Origin: Cupriavidus gilardii J11
Lineage (GTDB): Bacteria > Pseudomonadota > Gammaproteobacteria > Burkholderiales > Burkholderiaceae
Length of the DNA stretch: 54,103 nucleotides
Direction of reading: 5' to 3'
NCBI RefSeq assembly: GCF_007829435.1
Contig: NZ_VLJN01000065.1
Coordinates: forward strand, 96,190-150,292
Position 1 is the stretch's first letter, and every line of letters begins with the position of its first letter. Shown here piece by piece: positions 27,623 through 36,957 of the stretch. The notes below the pieces were generated by a model. The model was not told where the DNA came from. It saw only the letters and a program-made list of their open reading frames with translations, and searched no databases. A program made the translations under genes and the position numbers.

Positions 27623-30600
27623 TCAGTCGTACAGTGTGCTGACCCGCTCCGCCGACAGGGCGGTGCGCAACGCGGCGATGGTGTCGTCGGAAGGCACGAT
27701 GCGCCAGTCCTCGCCGAGCACCGCCTCGCATACGGCCGCGGCGCTGGTGTACTCGATGCAGACCGGCAGCGCGGCGATGGGACCGGCCCCCTGGCCGCGC
27801 GCCAGGTGGGGCGTGAGCAATTCGCGAAGCATCGCCGTCGACGAATTGCCATTGAGCGACAGCTTCACCGCCCGGGCATGACGCGCCCGTGCCGCGGTCA
27901 GATCCATCACCGTCTCGGCCGTGAAGCGCACCCCGCCGGTAAACGTGTCATGTCGCGCGTTGCCCTGCGCGATCAGCAGTTCGTCGTCGCGGAACATGTG
28001 CCGGTTGGCGTCGAACAGCTCGTTGAACACCGTCATTTCGATCTGCGCCGTGCCGTCGTCCAGCAGCACGATGAGCATCTTGCCGCGCTGGGTCATCTGC
28101 GTGCGGATGCCGGTGATCACGCCGGCGACCATCTTGCCGCGCACATCGCGGCCATAGCCGCCGCCATTGCCCTGCACTTCCTTCTCCAGCCCGGCCAGCG
28201 TGCCCTTGACGAAGCGGCGCACCTCGTCGCGATAGGCGTCGAACAGGTGGCCAGAGAAGTAGTAGCCAAGCGCCTGCTTTTCTTCCTGCAGCATGCGCTT
28301 GGCCGTCCATGCCGGCTCGTCGACCAGTTCCGGCCGATGCGCATCGCCATCGTCGGCCATCAGGTCGAACAGCGACACCTGGTTGGCCGATTCCGCCTTC
28401 TGCTCCGCGGCCTCCATCGCACGTGGCACGGAGGCCAGCAGCTGGGCGCGGTTTGGATGCAGCGTGTCGAAGGCCCCGGCGCGGATCAGCGCCTCGATGG
28501 TGCGGCGGTTGACCTGGCGGCGGTCGACGCGCTCGCAGAAGTCGAAAAGGTCGGTGAAGGGCCGCTCCTCGCGCGCCCGCAGGATGTCTTCGATGGCGCC
28601 CTGCCCCGAGCCCTTGATACCGCCCAGGCCGTAGCGGATGGTCTTTGCATCGGTCGGCGCGAAGCGGTACTCACTCGCATTGACGTCGGGCGGCAGCACG
28701 CGCAAGCCATTGGCACGGCAGTCCTCATACAGGATCTTCACCTTGTCGGTGTCGTCCATCGCCAGCGACATGTTGGCCGCCATGAATTCGGCCGGATGGT
28801 GAGCCTTCAGCCATGCGGTGTAGTAGGCCAGCAAGGCATAGGCGGCCGCGTGCGACTTGTTGAAGCCGTAGCCGGCGAACTTCTCCATCAGGTCGAAGAT
28901 TTCGTCCGCCTTGTCGGACGACAGCCCGTTCTTGGCGGCGCCCTCGCGGAACAGTTCGCGATGCTTGGCCATCTCCTCCGGCTTCTTCTTGCCCATCGCG
29001 CGGCGCAGCAGGTCGGCGCCACCGAGCGAGTAACCGCCGATGATCTGCGCCATCTGCATCACCTGCTCCTGATAGACCATGATGCCGTAGGTCTCTTTCA
29101 GGACGGGTTCGACGCGCGGATCGGGATATTCCACCTTCTCTCGGCCATGCTTGCGCGCGCAGAAGCTCGGGATCAGATCCATCGGGCCCGGACGGTACAG
29201 CGAGACCAGCGCAATGATGTCCTCGAAGCGGTCGGGCTTGGCGTCCTTCAGCATGCCCTGCATGCCGCGGCTTTCGAGCTGGAACACGGCGACGGTGTTG
29301 GCCGACTTCAAGATGTCGAAGGCGGCCGGATCATCCAGCGGAATCTGGCTGCAATTCCAGTCGGCCTTGTCCGGGTTGAGCCGGCGGATATAGCGTTCGG
29401 CCCAGTCGAGGATGGTGAGCGTCGTCAGGCCCAGAAAGTCGAACTTGACAAGGCCCGCGGCCTCGACATCGTCCTTGTCGTACTGGCTGACCACGCCGCT
29501 CATGCCGTCGTTCTGGCCGCCCTGCGTGTACAGCGGGCAGAAGTCGGTCAGCTTGCCCGGCGCGATCAGCACGCCGCCGGCATGCATGCCGACGTTGCGC
29601 GTCATGCCCTCGACCCGCTGCGCCAGTTCCAGCAGCTGGCGCACCTCCTCTTCGTTGTTCTCGCGCTCGGTCAGCAGCGGCTCTTCCTTCTTCGCCTCCT
29701 CGATCGTCACCAGCTTGCCCGGCTTGAACGGGATCAGCTTGGCCACGCCGTCGACGAAGTTGTAGCCGAGGTCCAGCACACGGCCGACGTCGCGCACCGC
29801 CGCCTTCGCCGCCATGGTGCCGAAGGTGGCGATCTGCGATACCGCCTCCTTGCCGTACTTCTCCTTCACGTACTGGATCACGCGATCGCGTCCGTGCTGG
29901 CAGAAGTCGATATCGAAGTCGGGCATCGACACCCGCTCCGGATTCAGGAAACGCTCGAACAGCAGCGCGTACTTGAGCGGATCGAGGTCGGTAATGCCGA
30001 GCGCGTAGGCCACCAGCGAACCTGCGCCGGAGCCCCGGCCCGGCCCCACCGGCACGCCATTGTTCTTCGCCCAGTTGATGAAGTCGGCCACGATCAGGAA
30101 GTAGCCCGGGAACCCCATCTCGATGATGATGCCGGTCTCGAATTCCAGTCGCGCGTAATACTCCGGACGTTTGGCCTCGCGCGTGGCCTCGTCGGGGAAC
30201 AGCACCGCAAGACGGCGCTCCAGCCCTTCCTTCGACATATGGACCAGGTAGTCGTCGAGCGACATGCCGTCGGGCGTCGGGAACAGCGGCAGCCGCGGCT
30301 TGCCCAGTTCCAGCGTCAGGTTGCAGCGGCGCGCGATCTGCACCGCGTTCTGGAGCGCGGACGGGATGTCGGCGAACAGCGCGCACATCTCGTCCTGGGT
30401 CTTGAAGTACTGGTCGGTGGTGAAGCGGCGGGTGCGTCGCGGGTTGGCCAGCAGCTCGCCTTCGGCGATGCAGACCCGCGCCTCGTGCGCGGTGTAGTCG
30501 TCCGGCGTCATGAACTGCACCGGATGCGTCGCGACCACGGGCAGCTCCAGCGCGGCCGCCAGTTGCACCGCCTGTTGTACGTAGGCTTCCGTACCCGGCT

Positions 30601-31144
30601 GCCCGGCACGCTGCAATTCGATGTAGTAGCGCTGCGGGAACACCGCGGCCCAGTGGCGCGCCGCGCGCTCGGCGGCGGCGCGATTGCCGTTGGCCAGCGC
30701 CATGCCGACCTCGCCGCCCATTGCGCCGGACAACGCGATCATGCCGCTCGCAAGCGGCACCCCTGCATCGCCCACCTCCTCGAACCAGGCCGGATCGATC
30801 TCGGCGCGGCCGCGGTGCTGGTTCGTCAGCCAGGCACGCGACAACAGCACGCACAGGTTCAGATAGCCTTGCCGGTCCTGCACCAGCAACAGCATGCGCG
30901 ACGGCTTGTCGCGATCGTCGGCATTGGTGATCCACACATCGGCGCCGACGATCGGCTTGACGCCGCGCCCGCGCGCCTCCTTGTAGAACCGGATCAGGCC
31001 GAACGCATTGGCCAGATCGGTCAGCGCGAGCGCGCCCATGCCGTCGGCGGCAGCGGCCTTGACGGCATCGTCCAGGCGAACGATGCCGTCGACGATCGAG
31101 TATTCGGAATGCAGGCGGAGGTGGACGAAGCGGGGCGAAGACAT
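27623..31144 (-). CDS. dnaE: DNA polymerase III subunit alpha
   Basis: A 1173-residue replicative polymerase. The N-terminal PHP domain (FVHLRLHSEYSIVDG), the catalytic MPDFDIDF around residue 410, the polymerase palm and fingers (GMMVYQEQVMQ-like and GYGFNKSHAAAYA segments) and a C-terminal OB fold are all present without interruption. Start ATG at 31144 was chosen because the protein then begins MSSPRFVHLRLH as in homologues; the open frame continues upstream without support. A 1363-residue antisense open frame over this gene is a codon-bias artefact. Confidence 0.98.
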   Translation of the reverse strand: MSSPRFVHLRLHSEYSIVDGIVRLDDAVKAAAADGMGALALTDLANAFGLIRFYKEARGRGVKPIVGADVWITNADDRDKPSRMLLLVQDRQGYLNLCVLLSRAWLTNQHRGRAEIDPAWFEEVGDAGVPLASGMIALSGAMGGEVGMALANGNRAAAERAARHWAAVFPQRYYIELQRAGQPGTEAYVQQAVQLAAALELPVVATHPVQFMTPDDYTAHEARVCIAEGELLANPRRTRRFTTDQYFKTQDEMCALFADIPSALQNAVQIARRCNLTLELGKPRLPLFPTPDGMSLDDYLVHMSKEGLERRLAVLFPDEATREAKRPEYYARLEFETGIIIEMGFPGYFLIVADFINWAKNNGVPVGPGRGSGAGSLVAYALGITDLDPLKYALLFERFLNPERVSMPDFDIDFCQHGRDRVIQYVKEKYGKEAVSQIATFGTMAAKAAVRDVGRVLDLGYNFVDGVAKLIPFKPGKLVTIEEAKKEEPLLTERENNEEEVRQLLELAQRVEGMTRNVGMHAGGVLIAPGKLTDFCPLYTQGGQNDGMSGVVSQYDKDDVEAAGLVKFDFLGLTTLTILDWAERYIRRLNPDKADWNCSQIPLDDPAAFDILKSANTVAVFQLESRGMQGMLKDAKPDRFEDIIALVSLYRPGPMDLIPSFCARKHGREKVEYPDPRVEPVLKETYGIMVYQEQVMQMAQIIGGYSLGGADLLRRAMGKKKPEEMAKHRELFREGAAKNGLSSDKADEIFDLMEKFAGYGFNKSHAAAYALLAYYTAWLKAHHPAEFMAANMSLAMDDTDKVKILYEDCRANGLRVLPPDVNASEYRFAPTDAKTIRYGLGGIKGSGQGAIEDILRAREERPFTDLFDFCERVDRRQVNRRTIEALIRAGAFDTLHPNRAQLLASVPRAMEAAEQKAESANQVSLFDLMADDGDAHRPELVDEPAWTAKRMLQEEKQALGYYFSGHLFDAYRDEVRRFVKGTLAGLEKEVQGNGGGYGRDVRGKMVAGVITGIRTQMTQRGKMLIVLLDDGTAQIEMTVFNELFDANRHMFRDDELLIAQGNARHDTFTGGVRFTAETVMDLTAARARHARAVKLSLNGNSSTAMLRELLTPHLARGQGAGPIAALPVCIEYTSAAAVCEAVLGEDWRIVPSDDTIAALRTALSAERVSTLYD

Positions 31145-31267
31145 GGGCGCCATTGTACCGGGCGGGCAGGCCGGGGGGACCGGCAGCGTCGCCACTTTTT
31201 CGCCGCCCTCGGCGAGCCCGCGGCCCTTCCGCACTGGCCCGATGTCCCTCGGACAGGCCCGAGCGGC

Positions 31268-31273
31268 TATAAT
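31268..31273 (+). promoter_or_regulatory. Possible trhO -10 box
   Basis: A consensus TATAAT lies 96 bases upstream of the trhO start in the gap divergent from dnaE. No good -35 is visible at the expected distance. Confidence 0.4.
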
Positions 31274-31368
31274 TTCGCGTTTCCCTTCAAGCAGTTATCG
31301 GGCACCAGCGGTGCACCGGCACGGTCGTCGGCACGATCGTCGCCTGTCAGCGCCGCCCCGCTTCCGCC

Positions 31369-32214
31369 ATGCAGATCGTCAATATCTCCGCCTACAAGTT
31401 CGTGACCCTGGACAACATCGAGGCGCTGCGCGTCCAGATGCGGGAGCGTTGCGTCGCGCTGGAGCTGAAGGGCACCATCCTGCTGGCGCCCGAAGGCATC
31501 AACCTGTTCCTCGCCGGCACGCGAGAGGCGATCGACGGCTTTGTCGGCTGGCTCCGCCAGGACGTCCGCTTCGCCGACATCGCGCCAAAGGAAAGCCTGT
31601 CGGACAGCCAGCCGTTCAAGCGGATGCTGGTACGCGTGAAGCGGGAAATCATCACGATGAAGATGCCGCTGATCCGTCCGGAGGAAGGGCGGGCTCCCGC
31701 CGTGCGCCCGGCGGACCTGAAGCGCTGGCTCGACCAGGGTCACGACGATGAAGGCCGTCCGGTAGTGATGCTCGATACGCGCAACGCCTTCGAGGTCGCG
31801 GTAGGCACCTTCGAACAGGCGGTCGACTACGGCGTGCGGAAGTTCAGCGAATTCCCCGCCGCCGTGGCCGCGCACAAGGCCGACTTCGAAGGCAAGACGG
31901 TGGTGTCGTTCTGCACCGGCGGAATCCGCTGCGAAAAGGCGGCGATCCACATGCAGGAGGCAGGCATCGAGCGCGTGTATCAGCTTGAAGGCGGCATCCT
32001 CAAGTACTTCGAGGAAGTGGGCGGCAGCCACTATCGCGGCGACTGCTTCGTCTTCGATTATCGCACCGCGCTGAATCCTGAACTGGAGCCGGCCGGGCCG
32101 AAGCAATGCTTTGCCTGCCGCGCGGTGGTCACGCCCGAAGAGCAGCAGAGCCCGCACTATGTGGTCGGCGTAAGCTGCCCGCACTGCCACGCCGGCAAGC
32201 AGAGCGCCGCCTGA
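31369..32214 (+). CDS. trhO: tRNA uridine(34) hydroxylase TrhO (rhodanese-like, UPF0176)
   Basis: A 281-residue enzyme of the YceA/TrhO family, which forms 5-hydroxyuridine at the tRNA wobble position using oxygen. The N-terminal acylphosphatase-like domain ([19 protein letters not shown]) is followed by a rhodanese domain with active-site loop [11 protein letters not shown] (about residues 183-193). The C-terminus has paired cysteines (CFACR, CPHCH) that could bind metal. It converges with the NUDIX gene. Confidence 0.95.
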   Translation: MQIVNISAYKFVTLDNIEALRVQMRERCVALELKGTILLAPEGINLFLAGTREAIDGFVGWLRQDVRFADIAPKESLSDSQPFKRMLVRVKREIITMKMPLIRPEEGRAPAVRPADLKRWLDQGHDDEGRPVVMLDTRNAFEVAVGTFEQAVDYGVRKFSEFPAAVAAHKADFEGKTVVSFCTGGIRCEKAAIHMQEAGIERVYQLEGGILKYFEEVGGSHYRGDCFVFDYRTALNPELEPAGPKQCFACRAVVTPEEQQSPHYVVGVSCPHCHAGKQSAA

Positions 32215-32237
32215 CCTGTGGCGGGCGCTGGCCCGGT

Positions 32238-32918
32238 TCAGGCCGCCAGCAGGTGGTAAAGATTGCGCAACATGCCGGCGGTCGCGCCCCAGATAAAGCG
32301 ATGGCCGCCGCTGTCGGTCGGATACGGCATCGCATAGAACCGGCGCTCGCCGTCGACCCAGCGGAACAGCCTGACCTGGTGGTGTGCCGGGTCCATCAGG
32401 AAAGCCAGCGGCACCTCGAACACATCGGCCACCTCGCGCGCGTCGGGCCTCAGCACGAAGCCATCGCGAACCAGGCCCACCACGGGGCTTACATGGAAGC
32501 CCGTCCCCGTGATGTAGTCGGGCAAAGCACCCAGCACCTCGACGAACTCCCGCGCCAGGCCGATCTCCTCCTCCGTCTCGCGCAGCGCGGTCGCGATGCG
32601 ATCGCCATCCTCCGGCTCCCAACGCCCGCCCGGGAAACTGATCTGGCCCGCGTGGGCGCTCAGATTGGCATTGCGCTGCGTCAGCAGCACGGTGAGGCCG
32701 TCCTGACGCTGGATCAGCGGTATCAGCACGGCGGCGTCGCGAAGGGTCTGGGTGCGGTCATAAACACGGGATTCGTCAGTCAGTTCCGGCTGCCATGCGG
32801 GCGGCGACACGAAACGGTGGCGAATGAACTCGGGCCGGAGACGGGGCGCGGACAGCGCGGGACGCTGGCTGTCGGCGGAGAGAATGGGAAGGGATTCGGG
32901 ATCGAAGGCGGGACGCAT
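32238..32918 (-). CDS. NUDIX CoA pyrophosphatase (NudL-like)
   Basis: A 226-residue NUDIX hydrolase expected to cleave CoA or related pyrophosphates. The NUDIX box GGRWEPEDGDRIATALRETE continuing EEIGL spans about residues 97-121, and the upstream Ala/Arg-rich CoA motif region (LLTQRNANLSAHAGQISFPG) is typical of the NudL/YeaB group. The start at 32918 is the first Met giving family length; upstream sequence in the same frame runs through a repeat element. Confidence 0.9.
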   Translation of the reverse strand: MRPAFDPESLPILSADSQRPALSAPRLRPEFIRHRFVSPPAWQPELTDESRVYDRTQTLRDAAVLIPLIQRQDGLTVLLTQRNANLSAHAGQISFPGGRWEPEDGDRIATALRETEEEIGLAREFVEVLGALPDYITGTGFHVSPVVGLVRDGFVLRPDAREVADVFEVPLAFLMDPAHHQVRLFRWVDGERRFYAMPYPTDSGGHRFIWGATAGMLRNLYHLLAA

Positions 32919-32957
32919 ATTGGCGGTAAGTATGACAGATGCGGTCCTGGCATAAGA

Positions 32958-33086
32958 GCGACTGCCCTCTGCCCCGCCCCTCTCCCGCAGGCGGGAGAAG
33001 GAAGCACACCCACCGCGCTGGATATCCCGCCGTTTTTCTCCCCTCTCCCGCAACGCGGGAGAGGGGCGGGGGGAGAGGGCAGTCGC
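32958..33086. mobile_element. Complete MITE/REP-like element, copy B
   Basis: A 129-bp element with terminal inverted repeats of 31-32 bases (32958-32988 and 33055-33086) differing by one substitution and one indel. The core shares GGAAGCAnACCCAC and CCCGCCGTTTTTCTCC with the copy at 9411-9545. It lies between the rplS terminator and the nudL-like gene start. Confidence 0.72.
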
Positions 33087-33116
33087 AGCCAACCCACCAA
33101 CCACGCCAACGACGCG

Positions 33117-33148
33117 CCAAAAAACAAAAAGGACACCCGAAGGTGTCC
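33117..33148 (-). terminator. Rho-independent terminator of the rpsP-rplS operon
   Basis: On the minus strand GGACACC-TTCG-GGTGTCC forms a 7-bp stem with an extra-stable TTCG loop, followed by TTTTTGTTTTTTGG. It lies 43 bases after the rplS stop. Confidence 0.9.
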
Positions 33149-33190
33149 TCGAAGGCAAAGCCAGCCGCCCCAACGGGCGGCCCACCATGC

Positions 33191-33586
33191 TTACTCGGCA
33201 GCAGCGACAGCAGCCGCCTTGGCCTTGGTGAACAGCTTTTCCTTGATCCGAGCGGACTTGCCCGAACGCTGGCGCAGATAGTACAGCTTCGCGCGACGCA
33301 CATCGCCACGGCGCTTCACTTCGATGCCGGCGATCAGCGGCGAGTAGAGCTGGAAGGTACGTTCCACGCCTTCGCCCGACGAGATCTTGCGAACGATGAA
33401 GGACGAGTTCAGGCCGCGGTTACGCTTGGCGATCACCACGCCTTCATAGGCCTGCACGCGCTTGCGGTTGCCTTCCACCACGTTCACGTTGACGACAACG
33501 GTGTCGCCCGGCGCGAATGCGGGGATGGTCTTGTTCGCGGTCAGACGCGCGATCTCTTCCTTCTCGATCTGTTCGATGATGTTCAT
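33191..33586 (-). CDS. rplS: 50S ribosomal protein L19
   Basis: A 131-residue ribosomal protein at the 30S-50S interface. [20 protein letters not shown] and [19 protein letters not shown] are diagnostic. Compared with shorter orthologues it has an extra Ala/Lys-rich C-terminal end. AGGAGA lies 7 bases before the ATG. It is the last gene of the rpsP-rimM-trmD-rplS operon and is followed by a strong terminator. Confidence 0.98.
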   Translation of the reverse strand: MNIIEQIEKEEIARLTANKTIPAFAPGDTVVVNVNVVEGNRKRVQAYEGVVIAKRNRGLNSSFIVRKISSGEGVERTFQLYSPLIAGIEVKRRGDVRRAKLYYLRQRSGKSARIKEKLFTKAKAAAVAAAE

Positions 33587-33659
33587 CGTTTTTCTCCTGT
33601 GCCATCGTGCCGACGTTGTATGCCCATGCCAATCACGGGCCTCGACAGAGGATGGGTTT

Positions 33660-34442
33660 TCAACCGGCGGAGGTCGCCCCCCGCCCTTCCTTCGCCGCCC
33701 ACTCCGACAGATATGCCTCGTCGGAGCGGCTCAGCAAACCCTGCTTGCGCGCCGTCTCGATCAGGTCGGGACGCTTGCGCGCGGTATTGGCCAGCGCCTG
33801 CTGGCGCCGCCATTTTTCGATCTCGGCATGATGGCCCCCAAGCAGAATGTCGGGGACCCGCACGCCCTGGTATTCCTCGGGCCGCGTATAGTGCGGACAG
33901 TCCAGCAGGCCGTTGACAAAGCTGTCCTGCACCGCTGACTGCGCATCGCCCAGCACACCGGGCAACAGCCGCACCACCGCGTCGATCAGCGCCATCGCCG
34001 GCAACTCGCCGCCCGACAACACGAAATCGCCGAGGCTGATTTCCTCGTCGACGCGGCGATCGATCAGCCGCTGGTCGATCGCCTCATAGCGACCACACAA
34101 CAGCACCAGGCTCGGACGGCGCGCCAGTTCCACCACCTTGGCGTGCGTCAGCGGCGCGCCCTGCGGCGACATCAGCACCACGTGCGACGGCGCCGCGCCG
34201 GCCTCCGACTGCGCCGCCACGGCGGCATCGATCGCGTCTTCCAGCGGCTTGGCCAGCATCACCATGCCGGGGCCGCCGCCGTATGGCCGGTCGTCGATGG
34301 TCCGGTAGTTATCCACGGTAAAGTCACGTGGATTCCAGGTACGCAGACCGTAGCGCTGCTGTTTCGCCGCCCGGCTGGTAATGCCCCAGTCTGTCAGCGC
34401 GCGGAACATTTCCGGGAACAGCGTGATCACGTCGAACTGCAT
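33660..34442 (-). CDS. trmD: tRNA (guanine(37)-N1)-methyltransferase
   Basis: A 260-residue trefoil-knot methyltransferase making m1G37 in tRNAs to prevent frameshifting. [34 protein letters not shown] and [17 protein letters not shown] are invariant. AGGAG precedes the ATG. It lies between rimM and rplS in the conserved operon; the 91-base gap to rimM carries short tandem repeats. Confidence 0.98.
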   Translation of the reverse strand: MQFDVITLFPEMFRALTDWGITSRAAKQQRYGLRTWNPRDFTVDNYRTIDDRPYGGGPGMVMLAKPLEDAIDAAVAAQSEAGAAPSHVVLMSPQGAPLTHAKVVELARRPSLVLLCGRYEAIDQRLIDRRVDEEISLGDFVLSGGELPAMALIDAVVRLLPGVLGDAQSAVQDSFVNGLLDCPHYTRPEEYQGVRVPDILLGGHHAEIEKWRRQQALANTARKRPDLIETARKQGLLSRSDEAYLSEWAAKEGRGATSAG

Positions 34443-34505
34443 CCGCTCACTCCTGTTCCTTGCAACACCGTTGGCGGGTTACGGCCGGCTCGCCGGGCGG
34501 TAGAT

Positions 34506-34539
34506 CGCTCAATACACCGCTCAATACCACCGCTCAATA
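34506..34539 (-). repeat. 12-13 bp tandem repeats at the rimM 3' end
   Basis: CGCTCAATA occurs three times at 34506, 34518 and 34531. Read on the minus strand each unit is TATTGAGCG, and the unit at 34531-34539 contains the rimM stop codon TGA, so the Tyr-stop end of rimM is echoed twice downstream. Confidence 0.8.
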
Positions 34540-35232
34540 GTCGAGCCCCCAATCCACCACGATGCGCTTGCCGGCAACATCGACGTCGCGCAGATAGGCG
34601 TCGACAAACGGAATCAGACGCTCCCCCGCCTTGCCATCGGGCAACGCAAAGGCGACCTGAAGGATCTGGTGGGCGCCGTTGTCGATCAGGCCCGACACGG
34701 TACCCAGCGCCTCGCCCTGTTCGTTCGATACCGCGCAGCCGATCAGGTCGACCCAGTAAAACTCGTTGTCTTCGGCCGGGGGAAAATCTTCCCGCCGGAT
34801 CCAGACGCGACGCCCCTTCAGCGCTTCGGCCACGTTGCGATCGGCGACGCCGGCCGCCTGCGCCACCACCGTGCCACTGTGCTCGCGCGATTGCGCGATC
34901 TTCAGGCTGACGGGGCCAGCGGCAGCGGCCGCCTGCGCGGCGACTGCCGTCCCGGCCGGCTCGGGCGTCAACAACCACCAGCGCCGTGCGTGCAGCAGCG
35001 CGGCGGCATCGTCGGCATGAGGCTGGACCTTGATCCAGCCGCGAATACCGTAGGCCGCGCTGACATACCCGACCTCGATCAGGTCATCCGGCAGCGGCTG
35101 CGATGCCGCCAGGGCGGATGGAATTCGCGAGCCTTCGCGCGCCCCGGCTGACGTGCCGGTCCGGGGTACGTTCAGTGCAGGCCTGGACCTCGGAGCGGGT
35201 CCCGCGCCTGCCGTCGGCTTACGTTCGGTCAC
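34534..35232 (-). CDS. rimM: Ribosome maturation factor RimM
   Basis: A 232-residue protein that binds ribosomal protein S19 and assists 30S head assembly. The conserved core begins at VGYVSAAYGIRGWIKV (about residue 54) and includes FYWVDLIGCAV at the PRC-barrel domain. The first 50 residues are a Pro/Ala/Arg/Ser-rich extension not found in most orthologues. Translation starts with GTG. It lies 39 bases after rpsP in the conserved operon. Confidence 0.94.
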   Translation of the reverse strand: MTERKPTAGAGPAPRSRPALNVPRTGTSAGAREGSRIPSALAASQPLPDDLIEVGYVSAAYGIRGWIKVQPHADDAAALLHARRWWLLTPEPAGTAVAAQAAAAAGPVSLKIAQSREHSGTVVAQAAGVADRNVAEALKGRRVWIRREDFPPAEDNEFYWVDLIGCAVSNEQGEALGTVSGLIDNGAHQILQVAFALPDGKAGERLIPFVDAYLRDVDVAGKRIVVDWGLDY

Positions 35233-35271
35233 TGGAATCGCGTGTCTCGGCCGACCGCTCGGTTATGCAGC

Positions 35272-35532
35272 TCAGGCGGCGGTACCGGCGGCCTTGCCGT
35301 TCTGCTTGACCAGGCGGGCAACGGTCGGCGACAGCTGGGCGCCCACGCCTTGCCAGTAGGTCAGGCGGTCCTGCGCGACGCGCAGGCCTTCTTCGCCTTG
35401 CGAAGCCAGCGGGTTGTAGAAGCCGATGCGTTCGATGAAACGGCCATCACGGCGGCTACGCGAGTCGGTTGCAACGATATTGAAGAACGGGCGCTTCTTG
35501 CTGCCGCCACGGGCCAGACGGATTACGACCAT
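35272..35532 (-). CDS. rpsP: 30S ribosomal protein S16
   Basis: An 86-residue ribosomal protein. [19 protein letters not shown] and [10 protein letters not shown] are diagnostic. GAGGAA lies 8 bases upstream of the ATG at 35532; a longer open frame upstream is not translated. It is the first gene of the rpsP-rimM-trmD-rplS operon, with a sigma-70-like promoter upstream. Confidence 0.98.
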   Translation of the reverse strand: MVVIRLARGGSKKRPFFNIVATDSRSRRDGRFIERIGFYNPLASQGEEGLRVAQDRLTYWQGVGAQLSPTVARLVKQNGKAAGTAA

Positions 35533-35577
35533 GGGTGAATTCCTCGAAAAACGGGGTGTTCGAACACGAAACGCAAG

Positions 35578-35606
35578 AGTATAGCCCAAATATCGAGCCC
35601 AAACAA
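35578..35606 (-). promoter_or_regulatory. rpsP operon promoter
   Basis: On the minus strand TTGTTT (35606-35601) and TATACT (35583-35578) are separated by 17 bases, a good sigma-70-type arrangement about 46 bases before the rpsP start. Confidence 0.7.
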
Positions 35607-35676
35607 ACACTTAGCCGGGTTGACGCAAACGCCGGCTGCCGGCATCGTGGCGAAAACCGCAAATGCAGGAGGAACC

Positions 35677-36795
35677 GTGCGCCACGCCCGCCACTTTCCC
35701 CGGATCGCCGCCTGGCTCATCATGGCGGCCGCCCCGCTACTGCCAGCCAGCGCCAGCGCAGCCGATCCCCTCGAAGGCATCCGCCTGCCGCCCGGTTTCC
35801 GCATCGAGCGCCTCACCGATGATGTGCCGGAGGCCCGCGGCATGACCTTCTCGCCGGCCGGCACGCTCTATGTCGGCAGCCGCGGTGCCGGCAACGTGTA
35901 CGCAGTCAGCGCGCCGCTTTCAGGCAAGCCGGTGGTGCACACCGTCGCAAAGGGCCTTACGCTGCCGCTTGGCGTGGCCTGGCGCGATGGCGCGCTGTAC
36001 ACCTCATCGGTCTCGCGCATCCTGCGGCTCGACGACATCGAAGCCCGGCTTGCCAGTCCGCCCAGGCCGACGGTGGTCTACGACAAGTTCCCCAGCGAGA
36101 CCCATCACGGCGGGCGCTTCATCGCCTTCGGTCCGGACGGCTATCTTTATGTGCCCATCGGCGCACCATGCAATGTCTGCGCGCGCGACGAATCCCGCTA
36201 CGCCAACATCATGAAAATGAAGCCCGACGGCTCGGACCTTCAAGTGGTGGCGCGCGGCGTCCGCAACACCGTTGGATTCGACTGGCATCCGGTCACGGGC
36301 GATCTGTGGTTCACCGATAACGGCCGCGACTGGCTTGGCGACGACCAGCCTCCCGACGAATTGAACCGGGCGCCGCGCGCGGGCCTGCACTACGGCTTTC
36401 CGTATTGCCACGCCGGCAACCTTTCCGACCCCGAATTTGGCAGGGGCCGGCCCTGCTCCGGATTCACCGCGCCAGTGGCCCGGCTCGGACCTCACGTGGC
36501 GGCGCTTGGCATGCGTTTCTATACGGGCAAGCAGTTCCCCGCCGAGTATCGCAACAACATCTTCATTGCCGAACACGGCAGCTGGAACCGAAGCGAGCGC
36601 ATCGGCTATCGGATCACCCGTGTCGTGCTCGACGACGATGGCCGCGCGGTCAAGCAGGAGGTCTTTGCCGAAGGCTGGCTGCGCGACGGCTCGCCATGGG
36701 GACGGCCGGCCGATGTGGAGGTCGCGCCCGACGGCTCGTTGCTGGTGAGCGACGATCTCGCAGGCGCAATCTATCGCATTCGTTACGCCCCTTGA
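35677..36795 (+). CDS. Exported sorbosone dehydrogenase-like beta-propeller protein
   Basis: A 372-residue periplasmic protein of the PQQ-dependent sugar/L-sorbosone dehydrogenase family. A signal peptide (AAWLIMAAAPLLPASASA) precedes the mature domain. GMTFSPAGTLYVGSRGAGNVY, THHGGRFIAFGPDGYLYV and FIAEHGSWNRSERIGYRI are typical beta-propeller blades. The GTG at 35677 is preferred because AGGAGGAA lies just upstream; an earlier in-frame TTG at 35620 lacks this. The cofactor and substrate are not established from sequence. Confidence 0.9.
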   Translation: MRHARHFPRIAAWLIMAAAPLLPASASAADPLEGIRLPPGFRIERLTDDVPEARGMTFSPAGTLYVGSRGAGNVYAVSAPLSGKPVVHTVAKGLTLPLGVAWRDGALYTSSVSRILRLDDIEARLASPPRPTVVYDKFPSETHHGGRFIAFGPDGYLYVPIGAPCNVCARDESRYANIMKMKPDGSDLQVVARGVRNTVGFDWHPVTGDLWFTDNGRDWLGDDQPPDELNRAPRAGLHYGFPYCHAGNLSDPEFGRGRPCSGFTAPVARLGPHVAALGMRFYTGKQFPAEYRNNIFIAEHGSWNRSERIGYRITRVVLDDDGRAVKQEVFAEGWLRDGSPWGRPADVEVAPDGSLLVSDDLAGAIYRIRYAP

Positions 36796-36804
36796 GACCG
36801 TTCC

Positions 36805-36841
36805 GCGCGCGCTCCGCGGCGCGCGCAACAGCAGGCTTTTT
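36805..36841 (+). terminator. GC-rich hairpin after the sorbosone dehydrogenase-like gene
   Basis: GCGCGCGC arms (36805-36812 and 36819-36826) around a 6-base loop, followed after ten bases by CTTTTT. The spacing to the T-run is longer than ideal. Confidence 0.4.
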
Positions 36842-36957
36842 CAGCGAAACAATCCGTTACACCGGTAACGGGATTGCCATAGGCGGTCACCTCCGGCGGT
36901 GCGTACCATGATCCCATTGTTTGATGATGTCGCTCTCACCGATCCGGATCAGACGCA

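Noticed and set aside
27314-31405. A 1363-residue plus-strand open frame opposite dnaE
   Set aside because: Its His/Gln/Arg/Ala-rich composition is that of an antisense shadow of a high-GC gene. dnaE has intact motifs throughout.
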